DNA from: an uncultured Prevotella sp.
GTDB taxonomy: Bacteria > Bacteroidota > Bacteroidia > Bacteroidales > Bacteroidaceae
Assembly (NCBI GenBank): GCA_900317405.1
Contig: ONGP01000011.1
Coordinates: forward strand, 1 to 64,000
DNA length: 64,000 bases
Direction: 5' to 3'
The translations under genes were made by a program, and so were the position numbers. Positions 55,241 to 64,000 of this stretch are shown piece by piece. Position 1 is the first letter of the stretch. Each line of letters opens with the position of its first letter. The notes beneath the pieces are model-generated. The model saw only the letters and a program-made list of their open reading frames with translations. It was not told where the DNA came from and did no database searches.

Positions 55241-55243
55241 ATT

Positions 55244-56305
55244 ATGAGATTAAAAATTGCTGTTTTAGAGGGCGATGGTATCGGCCCAGAGATTATGAAA
55301 CAAGGTGTGGCTGTGATGGATGCGATTGCCGCTAAGTTTGGCCACGAGTTTGAATATACTCCCGCTATCTGTGGTGCTCACGCCATCGAGGAGGTGGGCG
55401 ATCCATATCCTGATGCTACTCATGAGGTGTGTATGCAGGCCGATGCCGTATTGTTTGCGGCCGTTGGCTCGCTTAAGTTCGACAATGATCCTACGGCCAA
55501 GATACGTCCTGAGACGGGTCTGCTGGCTATGCGCAAGAAGTTGGGACTGTTTGCCAACGTTCGTCCTGTAGCCACATTTGATTGCCTGCTACACAAGTCG
55601 CCACTTAAGGAAGAACTGCTGAAGGGAGCCGACTTCGTTGTAATCCGCGAACTTACCGGAGGTATGTACTTCGGCGAAAAGTATCAGGACAACGACAAGG
55701 CCTACGACACTAATGTATATACCCGTCCGGAGGTGGAGCGAATCCTGAAGGTTGGTTTCGAGATGGCTATGACCCGTAAGAAGCACTTGACCGTGGTAGA
55801 TAAGGCTAACGTGCTGGCTTCCAGTCGTTTGTGGCGCCAGATAGCCAAGGAGATGGAGTCGCAGTATCCTGAGGTTACTACCGACTATATGTTTATCGAC
55901 AATGCCTCAATGCGTGTGCTTACAGAGCCTCGCTACTTCGATGTTATCGTAACAGAGAATACTTTCGGCGATATCTTGACCGACGAGACTAGTTGTATCA
56001 CTGGTTCGATGGGCCTCCAGCCTTCATCATCACTTGGCGAGCATACACCTCTGTTCGAGCCCGTACACGGCTCTTGGCCACAGGCCGCTGGACAGAATCT
56101 TGCCAACCCAATCGCCCAGATCCTCTCGGCCGCTATGTTGCTTGAGCACTTTGGTTTGAACGAGGAAGGAGCACATATCCGCAAGGCTGTAACCGCATCG
56201 CTCGATGCCAATGTGCGCACTCCTGAGATCCAGGTAGAAGGCGGCGAGAAATACGGCACTCGCGAGGTGGGAGAGTGGATAGTAAACTATATCAAGAATG
56301 CTTAA
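55244..56305 (+). CDS. leuB: 3-isopropylmalate dehydrogenase
   Basis: A 353-residue NAD-dependent decarboxylating dehydrogenase. [13 protein letters not shown] at the start, TVVDKANVL in the middle and [19 protein letters not shown] with metal-binding Asp identify LeuB. It follows the citramalate-type gene by 3 bp. Confidence 0.97.
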   Translation: MRLKIAVLEGDGIGPEIMKQGVAVMDAIAAKFGHEFEYTPAICGAHAIEEVGDPYPDATHEVCMQADAVLFAAVGSLKFDNDPTAKIRPETGLLAMRKKLGLFANVRPVATFDCLLHKSPLKEELLKGADFVVIRELTGGMYFGEKYQDNDKAYDTNVYTRPEVERILKVGFEMAMTRKKHLTVVDKANVLASSRLWRQIAKEMESQYPEVTTDYMFIDNASMRVLTEPRYFDVIVTENTFGDILTDETSCITGSMGLQPSSSLGEHTPLFEPVHGSWPQAAGQNLANPIAQILSAAMLLEHFGLNEEGAHIRKAVTASLDANVRTPEIQVEGGEKYGTREVGEWIVNYIKNA

Positions 56306-56987
56306 AGTCGGATTTCTAGCACGACTAGTATGCCTAGTTCTTCTTGTCTCGCTGGCCGAATCGGCCAGCGGACAAACGCCCAAAGAATGGCGCGACTCGA
56401 TATCGGTGCTGATTCAGCAATTGGATCAGCACCCTAATAGCATCGATCTGCGATTGAAAAAGGCTGAGGCTAACATCAATCTTAGCCAGTATGATTATGC
56501 TATCGATGAGTATAGCAAGGTGCTAAAACTGGATGATAAGAATCTGGCGGCTCTGTATTTCCGTGCGTTCTGTCACACCCAGTTGCGTCATTATGATATG
56601 GCCCGCGCTGATTACGAGGCGTTTCTCGCTATCCAGCCCGAACACCTTGAGGCACATCTTGGATTGGCCCATGTGTTGCAATTGCTGGGGCGTAAGGCTG
56701 ATGCTACCGATGAGTTGAACCGTTGTGTGTTGCTATTCCCCGATAGCGCCGATGCCTATGCGGCAAGAGCGGCCCACGAGACGCAACTGCAGCAATACGA
56801 TGCCGCTCTGTATGATTGGGATGAGGCTCTTCGCCTGAAACCAAGCGATGCTTCGCTAGCGGCATCTAAGGCCGATGTGCTGATAAAAATGGAGAAATGG
56901 CGTGATGCCCGACAGACACTCGACAATGCCGTAAAGCAGGGTACCCCTCGTGCCGCCCTGAAGGAATGGTACGATAAACTGAAATAA
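56298..56987 (+). CDS. Exported TPR protein
   Basis: A 229-residue protein with a signal peptide (about 1-25, [15 protein letters not shown]) and about five TPR units over residues 45-220 (for example [18 protein letters not shown]). It overlaps leuB by 8 bp, so it belongs to the operon, though a periplasmic TPR protein has no obvious part in leucine synthesis. Confidence 0.8.
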   Translation: MLKVGFLARLVCLVLLVSLAESASGQTPKEWRDSISVLIQQLDQHPNSIDLRLKKAEANINLSQYDYAIDEYSKVLKLDDKNLAALYFRAFCHTQLRHYDMARADYEAFLAIQPEHLEAHLGLAHVLQLLGRKADATDELNRCVLLFPDSADAYAARAAHETQLQQYDAALYDWDEALRLKPSDASLAASKADVLIKMEKWRDARQTLDNAVKQGTPRAALKEWYDKLK

Positions 56988-57020
56988 ACGGGTAAACGGC
57001 ACAACGCCATATCGCCAAAT

Positions 57021-57062
57021 AAAAATACCGCCGATAGACATCATCTACCGGCGGATATTTTT
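57021..57062. terminator. Terminator between the leu operon and uxuB
   Basis: An imperfect stem AAAATACCGCCGATAG (57022-57037) with CTACCGGCGGATATTTTT, rich in flanking A and T on both sides, lies 34 bp past the TPR stop and 18 bp past the uxuB stop on the other strand. Confidence 0.8.
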
Positions 57063-57079
57063 GCGCTATAATCAGCGAT

Positions 57080-58666
57080 TTATCTAGCCTGAACGTACTT
57101 GTGCAGAGTGCTACGAACAGCACCGTTGCCAGCAAACAGTTCCTTAACCATTCCCTCAATCTGCTCGCCCAGACCAGCCTCGTAGAGGTCGAGTCCGAAC
57201 ACATCCTTGCGGGTGTAGAGTTTCTTCAGTGGGTTCCAGTCCTGATCGGCCTTGCCAATCTCCAGAGGAGCTACGATAGCCTGCAGTTCCTCGAGCATTG
57301 GGTCGGGTGAACAATCGAATGATGTGCCGTCGTCCTTGATACCCTTCAGGTAGCGGGCATAGCCAGCCAGAGTGAGTGGGATAAGTACCAGATTGCTCTT
57401 GTCAAGTCCGCGAGCGATGTACTTCTTCAGTGTCTCACCGAAACGGATAGGCAGCTTCTGGCTGGTATCCATTGCGATTCGCTGAGGAGCATCGGGCATG
57501 AATGGGTTAGGCAGACGACGATTGATAACGGCGCCGATAAACTCGTATGGGTTAAGTACGCCTGGATCAACTACTACAGGCATAGCCTCGATATAACCCA
57601 ACTTCTGTACGAATGGGCGCAGATCCTCGTCGGCCATCTCGGCAGAGATCAGTGTGTAACCCAGCATGCAACCATAGATACTCATAGCTGTGTGCAGAGG
57701 GTTCAGACAGGTAGTAACCTTCATGGTCTCAACCTTATCTACGGTCTCGCGAGTGGTATAGAGTGCGCCACCCAGATCGAGTGGTGGGCGACCGTTGGTA
57801 TAGTTGTCCTCGATTACGAGATACTGAACCTCTTCGGCATTAACGAATGGAGCAGTGAAGGTGTGCTTCTCGGTCTCGATGTAGTTGTTGTCGTCGAATC
57901 CGTCGGCGGCCAGCATCTCCTTAACCTTCTCGTGTGGACGAGGGGTGATCTTGTCGATCATCGACCATGGGAAGGTGATTTTCTTCTCATCCTTCAGATA
58001 CTCGAGGAATGCGGCAGGTACCAGTCCGTCCTTGACCCAGCGCTCGGCATAGGCAAATACGCCAGCCTTAACCTTATCGCCATTGTGCGAGCAGTTGTCC
58101 ATGCTCTGAACGGTAAGTGGCAACTGTCCGGCGTTGAATCGCTCGAGCAACAGGGCACAAACCTTACCCATAGCGAATACGGGCTTCAGTCCGCGAGCCA
58201 AGTCGGCCTCGTTGTAAGTGTAACCCTTCTCGGTGATGGTGAATGAAATCATCTGCAGACTTGGGTTCTTGAAGATTTCTACCAATCGGTTCCAGTCCTC
58301 AAACTGAGGATCGGCCTTCAGGGCCTCGGTAACGCTGGCGATAACCTTCTTCTCGATAGAACCGTCAGAGCAGAGGTTCACGCAGAGCGAAAGGTTGTTG
58401 TATGGGGCATAAGCCTTGTCGATTACCTCGAAGTCGAAAGTCTCGGCTACGATTACACCACGGTCGTACTTACCTGTGTTCAGTGCATCGTTCAGGATGG
58501 CTGCAGGGAAAGCGCGGAAGATGTTTCCACCACCAAAGTGTACCCATGTGGGCTCCTTGGCAGTCTTTTCGCGAACGGCCTTAAGGTCAAACTTAGGAAG
58601 CTGATAGCCTTTGGCTTCCCACTCTGCGGCATTATAGTTGCCGCTAAAAATATCATTGAGTTTCAT
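57080..58666 (-). CDS. uxuB: Mannitol dehydrogenase family protein (fructuronate reductase)
   Basis: A 528-residue polyol-type dehydrogenase. WVHFGGGNIFRAFPAA is the NAD site, and the stretch KVETMKVTTCLNPLHTAMS is a family-typical catalytic Lys region. Co-location with uxuA points to reduction of fructuronate to mannonate in glucuronate use. Other polyol substrates are possible. Confidence 0.85.
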   Translation of the reverse strand: MKLNDIFSGNYNAAEWEAKGYQLPKFDLKAVREKTAKEPTWVHFGGGNIFRAFPAAILNDALNTGKYDRGVIVAETFDFEVIDKAYAPYNNLSLCVNLCSDGSIEKKVIASVTEALKADPQFEDWNRLVEIFKNPSLQMISFTITEKGYTYNEADLARGLKPVFAMGKVCALLLERFNAGQLPLTVQSMDNCSHNGDKVKAGVFAYAERWVKDGLVPAAFLEYLKDEKKITFPWSMIDKITPRPHEKVKEMLAADGFDDNNYIETEKHTFTAPFVNAEEVQYLVIEDNYTNGRPPLDLGGALYTTRETVDKVETMKVTTCLNPLHTAMSIYGCMLGYTLISAEMADEDLRPFVQKLGYIEAMPVVVDPGVLNPYEFIGAVINRRLPNPFMPDAPQRIAMDTSQKLPIRFGETLKKYIARGLDKSNLVLIPLTLAGYARYLKGIKDDGTSFDCSPDPMLEELQAIVAPLEIGKADQDWNPLKKLYTRKDVFGLDLYEAGLGEQIEGMVKELFAGNGAVRSTLHKYVQAR

Positions 58667-58692
58667 TAAACGTTATTTATTAACATTGAACA

Positions 58693-59946
58693 TTAATCGA
58701 AAAAGCCTGGTTGCTTATATTCGATGCCTAACTCTCTGTCGACTGTAGCCAGGATACCCTGTACCTGACCTAGTGCGAACATACGGCCGAGTAGGGTATA
58801 GCCGGCATTGTGGCCATGACTGCTCTCGTCCATTATTCCTCCAGGCTCGTCGGTAAATGTCATACCGTGGTCTACACGCATTGGCAACTCTGGGTTCTCC
58901 TTCTCGAAGATACGGCAGAGCTCAATCAGGTCGGCACGACCACCCAGGTGGCTTGCCTCTGTGAAGTCGCCATTGGGGAAGATATGGCATGAGCGCAGAT
59001 GTACAAAGTGTGTGCGCGATGCAAACTTCTTGGCCAGCTCTACTACATTATTATATGCACCAGCCGAGAGTGAACCAGCGCAGAATGTCAATCCGTTATG
59101 CTTGTTGGGCACGGCATCCAGGAACCACTGGATATCTTCCTCGGTACGTACGATGCGTGGCAAGCCGAGAATCTCGATAGGGGGATCGTCGGGGTGAACA
59201 CACATGTTCATGTTGCACTCCTCGCAAACAGGCATGATAGCCTCGAGGAAGTACTTCATGTTGGCACGAAGCTTAGCCTTGTCGATGCCCTTATACAGAT
59301 CGAGGAACTCGCGGAACTTCTGTACAGGAGCCTCGTCGTTCTCGCTGAAGTTACCGCTAACAAAGCCCTGAGTCTTGATTACGATGTTCTCAACCAGCTT
59401 GTGGTCCTTCTCTGGAGTCATGGTCTTGGCCAGCTCGTCGCACTCGGCGATTACGCTACGACCCTTGCCCCAACCCTCGGGGAACTGGAACTTCTCCCAC
59501 TCCTCGCGAGCGCCTGGACGCTTCAGGATATAGATGTCGAAATAAGCAAATTCGGCATAGTTGAAGTACAGGTTGGTTGCACCGTTTGGATTGTCGTGGA
59601 ACAGGTCTGTACGAGCCCAGTCTAGCACAGGCATAAAGTTGTAGCAGATGCAATGTATGCCTTCGGCTGCCAGGTTGCGCAGACTCTCCTTATATACCTC
59701 TATCTGGTGGTCGCGGTCGGGACCACCATATTTGATTGTCTCAACTACCGGCAACGACTCTACTACGCTCCAGCGCATGCCGTAGCTCTCGATATATTCG
59801 CGCAGGTCGCGGATTTTCTCACGAGTCCAAACCTCGCCCAGAGGTACGTCGTGAAGTGCAGTAACGATGCCTTCTACACCGATCTGTCTCAGTTGTGCAA
59901 GAGTAATCTTATCCTTCTTGCCAAACCATCTCCAAGTTCTTTCCAT
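58693..59946 (-). CDS. uxuA: Mannonate dehydratase
   Basis: A 417-residue enzyme. MERTWRWFGKKDKITLAQLR and VCVHPDDPP-type MNMCVHPDDPPIEILGLPR (metal site) identify UxuA. It dehydrates mannonate to KDG. uxuB follows after 26 bp, whose sequence resembles a degenerate AAACATT array. Confidence 0.95.
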   Translation of the reverse strand: MERTWRWFGKKDKITLAQLRQIGVEGIVTALHDVPLGEVWTREKIRDLREYIESYGMRWSVVESLPVVETIKYGGPDRDHQIEVYKESLRNLAAEGIHCICYNFMPVLDWARTDLFHDNPNGATNLYFNYAEFAYFDIYILKRPGAREEWEKFQFPEGWGKGRSVIAECDELAKTMTPEKDHKLVENIVIKTQGFVSGNFSENDEAPVQKFREFLDLYKGIDKAKLRANMKYFLEAIMPVCEECNMNMCVHPDDPPIEILGLPRIVRTEEDIQWFLDAVPNKHNGLTFCAGSLSAGAYNNVVELAKKFASRTHFVHLRSCHIFPNGDFTEASHLGGRADLIELCRIFEKENPELPMRVDHGMTFTDEPGGIMDESSHGHNAGYTLLGRMFALGQVQGILATVDRELGIEYKQPGFFD

Positions 59947-59979
59947 GTTACTATTGTTAATTTGTTATTTTTGATGCTG

Positions 59980-59987
59980 CAAAATTA
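59980..59987 (-). promoter_or_regulatory. Promoter -7 box of uxuA-uxuB
   Basis: TAATTTTG on the minus strand, 34 bp before the uxuA start. Confidence 0.6.
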
Positions 59988-60021
59988 CGCAATTATTGCC
60001 AAAGTAGGTTGCACTTTTGGC

Positions 60022-61488
60022 TCATTTCTTTTTCGATTTGTACTTTTTTTGCTTATCGCCGATGATAAGATGGCGGAAATCCATAGGTTTGCTATTTCGT
60101 GGTGATGAAACACCCTGCATGCTGGCGGGTTCGCTTTCCTGTCCGTAGCGGTTCATTGCCGTCACAGCGTAGTAGAGTGGCCGACCCTTGTGGGGAACCG
60201 TAATCTGCAACTCGCGCTGACGGGCGGCAATCAGATTCTGGGGATTGCTCACGTCAACGGGCTGGTGGTCTGATGCGTATACATTATATAATAGGTAGTC
60301 GGCCCCCGAATTGTCGATGGCTTTCTGCCACGAGATGATATCTGCGCTCATACCACGCTTTACCTGCAGGCGTGATACGGCCGATGGGGCTTGTTTGCCG
60401 GCCCATGTCATCGGCGGAATCAGGGCTGGAGTTACGTTGAAATCGCAGGTAAAATCGTAGATACCCTTGGTGTTGTCGGTAAAGAACTTACTGCGGAAGA
60501 AAGTGCATCCCAATCCCAGATCGCGCAATACGTTCATCTCGCGGGTGATAACCTCCAGATCCCAGTTCTTTTCGCGGGGATGAAGCATGTAAACGGCCAG
60601 TCCTGGAGCAATGATACGGCCGTAGCTATGCTCAAGCCAGTCGACGGCGAATGGATAGAAGTTGTTGCCCTGAAAATACATCATCGGGAAGAGGGCATCC
60701 ATCAGTCCGTCGCGGAGCCATCCTTGGGCATCTTGACACACCGTTGTGTTGGCGTTCCAACCATTACTGCGATAGCGAGTTAGGTCGTCGTATTTGCCTA
60801 TGGGTGAGCAAGATAGCTTAATCCATGGTTTTAAAGGTTTAACTGCTCTATTTATCTTGCGGACTATGTCTGTGATATATTGTCGGCCTACGGGACGAGA
60901 CACCTTCAGCTTCCATGTTTCGGGGTATCGGATGTAGTCCAGATGTATGCCGTCAACATCATATTTGCGAGTCACTTCGGCACAGAATTTTGCCAGGTAA
61001 TCGCCCGTCTCTGGCTTCTCAGGATCCATATATCCCTCTTCGCCTATCTTCTTTATCAGCGCGGGGTACTTCTGTCGCAACTGCTTGCAACCCAGTCCGT
61101 TCCACTTGCCCACAGGGATGGTTACTATCCAAGCGTGGCACTCCATGCCTCGGCGATGACACTCGTCGATGCAGAACTGCAACGGATCGTAGCTGGGACC
61201 AGTACCAGGACGGCCAGTGATACATCCGTCCCAAGGCTCTGTGGTAGTAGGGAAAATGGTGGTTGCACGCACTCTGGTCTGTATCATCACCATGTTGATG
61301 CCCGCCTGTTGCAGCTGGTCCAGAATGTCGATCAACTCGCGCTGCTGGGTGGCAGTAGAGTAGGAGTGAGGCCAGTCTATGCCTCCGATGGTAGTAAGCC
61401 AGACTGCTCTGACTTCGTGTTTTGGATTGCCTGCTTTTGTGCTTAGCACTAGTGCTAAAAGCACGAAAATATGTATAATTTTCTTCAA
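60022..61488 (-). CDS. GHL10-type glycoside hydrolase
   Basis: A 488-residue exported protein with a signal peptide (about 1-19). The GHL10 (DUF187) barrel covers about 25-360, with EVRAVWLTTIGGIDWP at the start and VDGIHLDYIRYP near 175 carrying a likely catalytic Asp. An FN3-like domain ends the chain. The substrate is not evident; the family is presumed to cut polysaccharide or peptidoglycan. Confidence 0.88.
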   Translation of the reverse strand: MKKIIHIFVLLALVLSTKAGNPKHEVRAVWLTTIGGIDWPHSYSTATQQRELIDILDQLQQAGINMVMIQTRVRATTIFPTTTEPWDGCITGRPGTGPSYDPLQFCIDECHRRGMECHAWIVTIPVGKWNGLGCKQLRQKYPALIKKIGEEGYMDPEKPETGDYLAKFCAEVTRKYDVDGIHLDYIRYPETWKLKVSRPVGRQYITDIVRKINRAVKPLKPWIKLSCSPIGKYDDLTRYRSNGWNANTTVCQDAQGWLRDGLMDALFPMMYFQGNNFYPFAVDWLEHSYGRIIAPGLAVYMLHPREKNWDLEVITREMNVLRDLGLGCTFFRSKFFTDNTKGIYDFTCDFNVTPALIPPMTWAGKQAPSAVSRLQVKRGMSADIISWQKAIDNSGADYLLYNVYASDHQPVDVSNPQNLIAARQRELQITVPHKGRPLYYAVTAMNRYGQESEPASMQGVSSPRNSKPMDFRHLIIGDKQKKYKSKKK

Positions 61489-61516
61489 AATGATGCTTTT
61501 TTTACGAATTTTGGTG

Positions 61517-61564
61517 CAAAGTTACTCTATTTTTTCCATTTTTCAAATAAAAACACTACTTTTG
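61517..61564. promoter_or_regulatory. Divergent promoters of the GHL10 gene and cstA
   Basis: TAACTTTG on the minus strand (61517-61524) serves the hydrolase gene and TACTTTTG on the plus strand (61557-61564) serves cstA. Confidence 0.6.
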
Positions 61565-61596
61565 CACAAAATTTAATCAAAAATAGCTAAAGAAAG

Positions 61597-63057
61597 ATGA
61601 TTTCATTTGTATTGAGTCTTGTGGCTCTTGTTTGTGGTTACTTGTTCTACGGTCGACTCGTGGAGCGAGTTTTTGGTCCCGATGACCGTGTTACTCCTGC
61701 AGTTGCCAAGGCCGATGGTCTTGACTACATCGTGTTACCCTCGTGGAAGATCTTTATGATCCAGTTCCTCAACATTGCTGGTACTGGCCCTATCTTCGGT
61801 GCCATCATGGGTGCCAAGTTTGGACCTGTGGCCTATCTGTGGATTGTGCTTGGCTGTATCTTTGCCGGAGCTACTCACGATTACTTCAGCGGAATGCTGT
61901 CGATGCGCCACGATGGTGCCGGACTACCCGAGTTGATAGGTAAGTATCTGGGCAAGACTACCAAGGGCATTATGCTGGTATTCACCGTGCTGTTGCTTGT
62001 TATGGTAGGAACGGTGTTTGTTTACAGCCCTGCCGAGATTCTGCATACTATGGGTGGCGAAACTATCATGTGGGTAGCCATCATCTTCTGCTACTATATC
62101 ATCGCCACCATGCTTCCTATCGATAAGATCATCGGTAAGGTTTATCCCCTGTTCGCCTTCTCGCTGCTGTTTATGGCGGGAGCGCTGATGGTATGGCTGT
62201 TTATTCACTGGCCAACTGTGCCTGAGTTATGGAACAGCCTGTATAACATGGGTGCTGCCACCGAGCCTGATACTTGGAAGGACAACATCTTCCCAGCCCT
62301 GTTCATCACTATCGCCTGTGGTGCTATCTCTGGTTTCCACGCCACACAGAGCCCGCTGATGGCCCGTTGCGTAAAGAGCGAGAAGATGGGCCGACCAATC
62401 TTCTACGGTGCTATGATTACCGAGGGAATCGTCGCTCTCATCTGGGCTACTGTAGCTTCGTGGTTCTTCTATGGCAATCCAGCCCCTGGATATACCCTGA
62501 TAGAGCAGGCCACAGCTGGATTCCACACTTCTGCTCCTGCAGTAGTTAATCTGGTTTGCAATGACTGGCTTGGTGTAGTAGGCGCCATCCTGGCTATGCT
62601 GGGTGTGGTTGCTGCTCCTATCACCTCGGGCGATACAGCCTTCCGTTCGGCCCGACTGATTGTGGCCGAGTGGCTGAAGATGAACCAGCGCCCCATTCCA
62701 AAGCGCTTGCTCATCTGTATCCCATTGTTCGCATTGTCTATCGCCATGCTGGTTTGGCAGATTGAGAATCCTGATGGATTCAACACCATCTGGCAGTACT
62801 TCGGATGGAGCAATCAGGCACTCAGCGTGTTCACACTCTGGACTATTACCGTCTATCTGGTGCGTAACCACAAGTGCTTCTGGCTCACACTGATACCAGC
62901 ACTATTCATGACCACCGTTTGCTCTACCTATTTCTTTGTGTCGAAGCAGATGCTGGGTATGGGTAATGATGGCTATCCTTACGGCGTAGCTTGTTTGGTT
63001 GCTGCTATCATTTGGTTTGCTATATGGTATAAGAAACAAAATAAAAACGAAGAATAA
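61597..63057 (+). CDS. cstA: Carbon starvation protein CstA family transporter
   Basis: A 486-residue polytopic membrane protein. FGAIMGAKFGPVAYLWIVLG and ATHDYFSGMLSMRHDGAGLP match the conserved CstA core. It is shorter than E. coli CstA (701), lacking the C-terminal part, as in many Bacteroidetes. CstA homologues take up peptides or pyruvate; the substrate here is unknown. The next gene begins 2 bp after its stop. Confidence 0.9.
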   Translation: MISFVLSLVALVCGYLFYGRLVERVFGPDDRVTPAVAKADGLDYIVLPSWKIFMIQFLNIAGTGPIFGAIMGAKFGPVAYLWIVLGCIFAGATHDYFSGMLSMRHDGAGLPELIGKYLGKTTKGIMLVFTVLLLVMVGTVFVYSPAEILHTMGGETIMWVAIIFCYYIIATMLPIDKIIGKVYPLFAFSLLFMAGALMVWLFIHWPTVPELWNSLYNMGAATEPDTWKDNIFPALFITIACGAISGFHATQSPLMARCVKSEKMGRPIFYGAMITEGIVALIWATVASWFFYGNPAPGYTLIEQATAGFHTSAPAVVNLVCNDWLGVVGAILAMLGVVAAPITSGDTAFRSARLIVAEWLKMNQRPIPKRLLICIPLFALSIAMLVWQIENPDGFNTIWQYFGWSNQALSVFTLWTITVYLVRNHKCFWLTLIPALFMTTVCSTYFFVSKQMLGMGNDGYPYGVACLVAAIIWFAIWYKKQNKNEE

Positions 63058-63058
63058 T

Positions 63059-63556
63059 ATGAAGAAGTTTATGATGGCGGCCATCGGCCTGATGATGGCT
63101 ATTGGTGCAAACGCACAGTATCTGAACGATTCTGAGAAGGTGTTCAGTCAGGGTAAGTTCTATCTTGGAGCTTCTGCCTCGGGTGCCAGTCTGAGCTATC
63201 ACAAGGGTAGCGACTGGAATCTTAACTTGCAGGCTAAGGCTGGATACTTGCTTGCCGACGACTGGATGGTAGTTGGTCAGCTGGGCTACGAGGCTCAGAC
63301 CGATTACGATGATGTAGTTCAGCTTGGTGCCGGTTTGCGCTATTATTTCGAGAGTTGCGGAGTGTATGCTGGCGCTACAGCTAAGTATGTAAAGTGTGGC
63401 GACTTCAGCGATTTCCGTCCAGAGCTCAGCTTGGGCTATGCCTACTTCCTTACAGGCAAGCTTACCGTTGAGCCCGAGGTGTATTATGAGCACAGCACCA
63501 AGAGCTCTGACTATTCAGGTTTCGGATTCCGCATCGGATTTGGCGTGTACTTCTAA
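63059..63556 (+). CDS. Small outer-membrane beta-barrel protein
   Basis: A 165-residue protein from ATG 63059: signal peptide MKKFMMAAIGLMMAIGANA followed by Q. Alternating aromatic/glycine strands follow, ending in FRIGFGVYF with a terminal Phe typical of outer-membrane barrels. Probably an eight-stranded OmpA/OprF-like barrel of unknown role. Co-transcribed with cstA. Confidence 0.82.
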   Translation: MKKFMMAAIGLMMAIGANAQYLNDSEKVFSQGKFYLGASASGASLSYHKGSDWNLNLQAKAGYLLADDWMVVGQLGYEAQTDYDDVVQLGAGLRYYFESCGVYAGATAKYVKCGDFSDFRPELSLGYAYFLTGKLTVEPEVYYEHSTKSSDYSGFGFRIGFGVYF

Positions 63557-63558
63557 AA

Positions 63559-63590
63559 GATTAAACATTAAATATTAAACATTAAACATT
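63559..63590 (+). repeat. AAACATT heptamers upstream of nadC
   Basis: Four units (one AAATATT variant) fill the gap between the barrel gene stop and the nadC ATG, in the sense of nadC. Confidence 0.85.
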
Positions 63591-63591
63591 T

Positions 63592-64000
63592 ATGTTAAGT
63601 GTAGACGAACTAGTTGACAGACTGATTGATCTGTCGTTTGCCGAAGATATAGGCGATGGCGACCACACCACACTTTGCTGTATCCCTGAGGATGCGATGG
63701 GTAAGAGTCATCTGCTGATTAAGGAAGATGGTATCTTGGCTGGCGTAGAGATCGCTAAAGAGGTGTTCCACCGTTTCGACCCCACCATGCAGGTTGAGGT
63801 GCTGATGCAGGACGGAACCCGCGTAAAGAAGGGCGATATCGCCATGATTGTTTCAGGAAAGATCCGTTCGCTCCTTCAGACAGAGCGACTCATGCTGAAC
63901 ATCATGCAGCGCATGAGTGGTATTGCCACCATGACCGATAAGTATGTGAAGCGTCTGGAGGGCACTGGCACCCGTGTGCTCGATACCCGCAAGACCACTC
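63592..64000 (+). CDS. nadC: Nicotinate-nucleotide pyrophosphorylase, carboxylating (3' partial)
   Basis: From ATG 63592 the translation reads MLSVDELVDRLIDLSFAEDI, then GDGDHTT near residue 20. QTERLMLNIMQRMSGIAT is near 105 and LDTRKTT lies at the window edge, all hallmark NadC segments. It makes nicotinate mononucleotide from quinolinate. The gene continues beyond the window. Confidence 0.95.
   Translation, partial: MLSVDELVDRLIDLSFAEDIGDGDHTTLCCIPEDAMGKSHLLIKEDGILAGVEIAKEVFHRFDPTMQVEVLMQDGTRVKKGDIAMIVSGKIRSLLQTERLMLNIMQRMSGIATMTDKYVKRLEGTGTRVLDTRKTT

Overview
The window is a chromosomal segment of a Bacteroidales bacterium, most likely Prevotella or a close relative. The evidence is internal. 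Promoters carry the Bacteroidetes -7 box TAnnTTTG, often with TTTG about 20 bp upstream. Shine-Dalgarno sites are weak or absent. LpxC is fused to FabZ. Order-typical families are present: GGGtGRT protein, smalltalk protein, DUF3791, DUF5715, and VirE_N/DUF3987 primase-like protein. No rRNA or tRNA gene was seen.

Layout. 1-27,140 is mostly housekeeping: ettA and uraA; a six-gene minus-strand run (serS, an NfnS-NfnL fusion, a TtcA-type PP-loop protein, a PD40 protein, a nucleoside phosphorylase, mnmE); rplU-rpmA; a lipid A and envelope run (lpxD, lpxC-fabZ, lpxA, miaA, PBP1A, PIF1-like helicase); prfA-pyrF-HD protein; two exported proteins of unknown function; and a smalltalk gene beside a broken HU-family gene.

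27,390-41,170 is an accessory island. The same 28-bp repeat lies in direct orientation near its left end and at its right end. At the left end a third, inverted copy makes a 186-bp near-palindrome around a perfect 52-bp A/T palindrome. The island holds: a type I-C CRISPR-Cas effector operon (cas3-cas5-cas8c-cas7) without cas4, cas1 or cas2, running straight into a six-repeat array in which every repeat differs; a lone XRE regulator behind three 17-bp iterons at exact 33-bp spacing; a Fic/nucleotidyltransferase/DUF3791 operon with tiny overlapping ORFs; a small two-gene unit sharing a 34-bp duplication with that operon; and a mobile-element-type module (KilAC-like protein, small unknowns, VirE_N/DUF3987 protein) ending in a decayed peptidase-like gene.

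41,500-64,000 returns to housekeeping: phoH-purC-ubiE-aroE-purM; DUF5715; YpfJ-type protease; rlmH and a GH25/MORN lysozyme; a leucine operon (leuA-leuC-leuD-cimA-like-leuB-TPR) behind a leader peptide and classical attenuator; uxuA-uxuB; a GHL10 hydrolase; cstA; a small outer-membrane barrel; and the start of nadC.

Two families of 7-nt tandem repeats (AAACATT and TAAATTC, read in the sense of the downstream gene) sit just 5' of start codons at six places. One copy of the second lies in frame inside the helicase gene. The most unusual items are the diversified-repeat, adaptation-less I-C locus, the iteron-controlled orphan regulator, the cruciform and direct repeats bounding the island, the heptamer repeats, and the leu attenuator.
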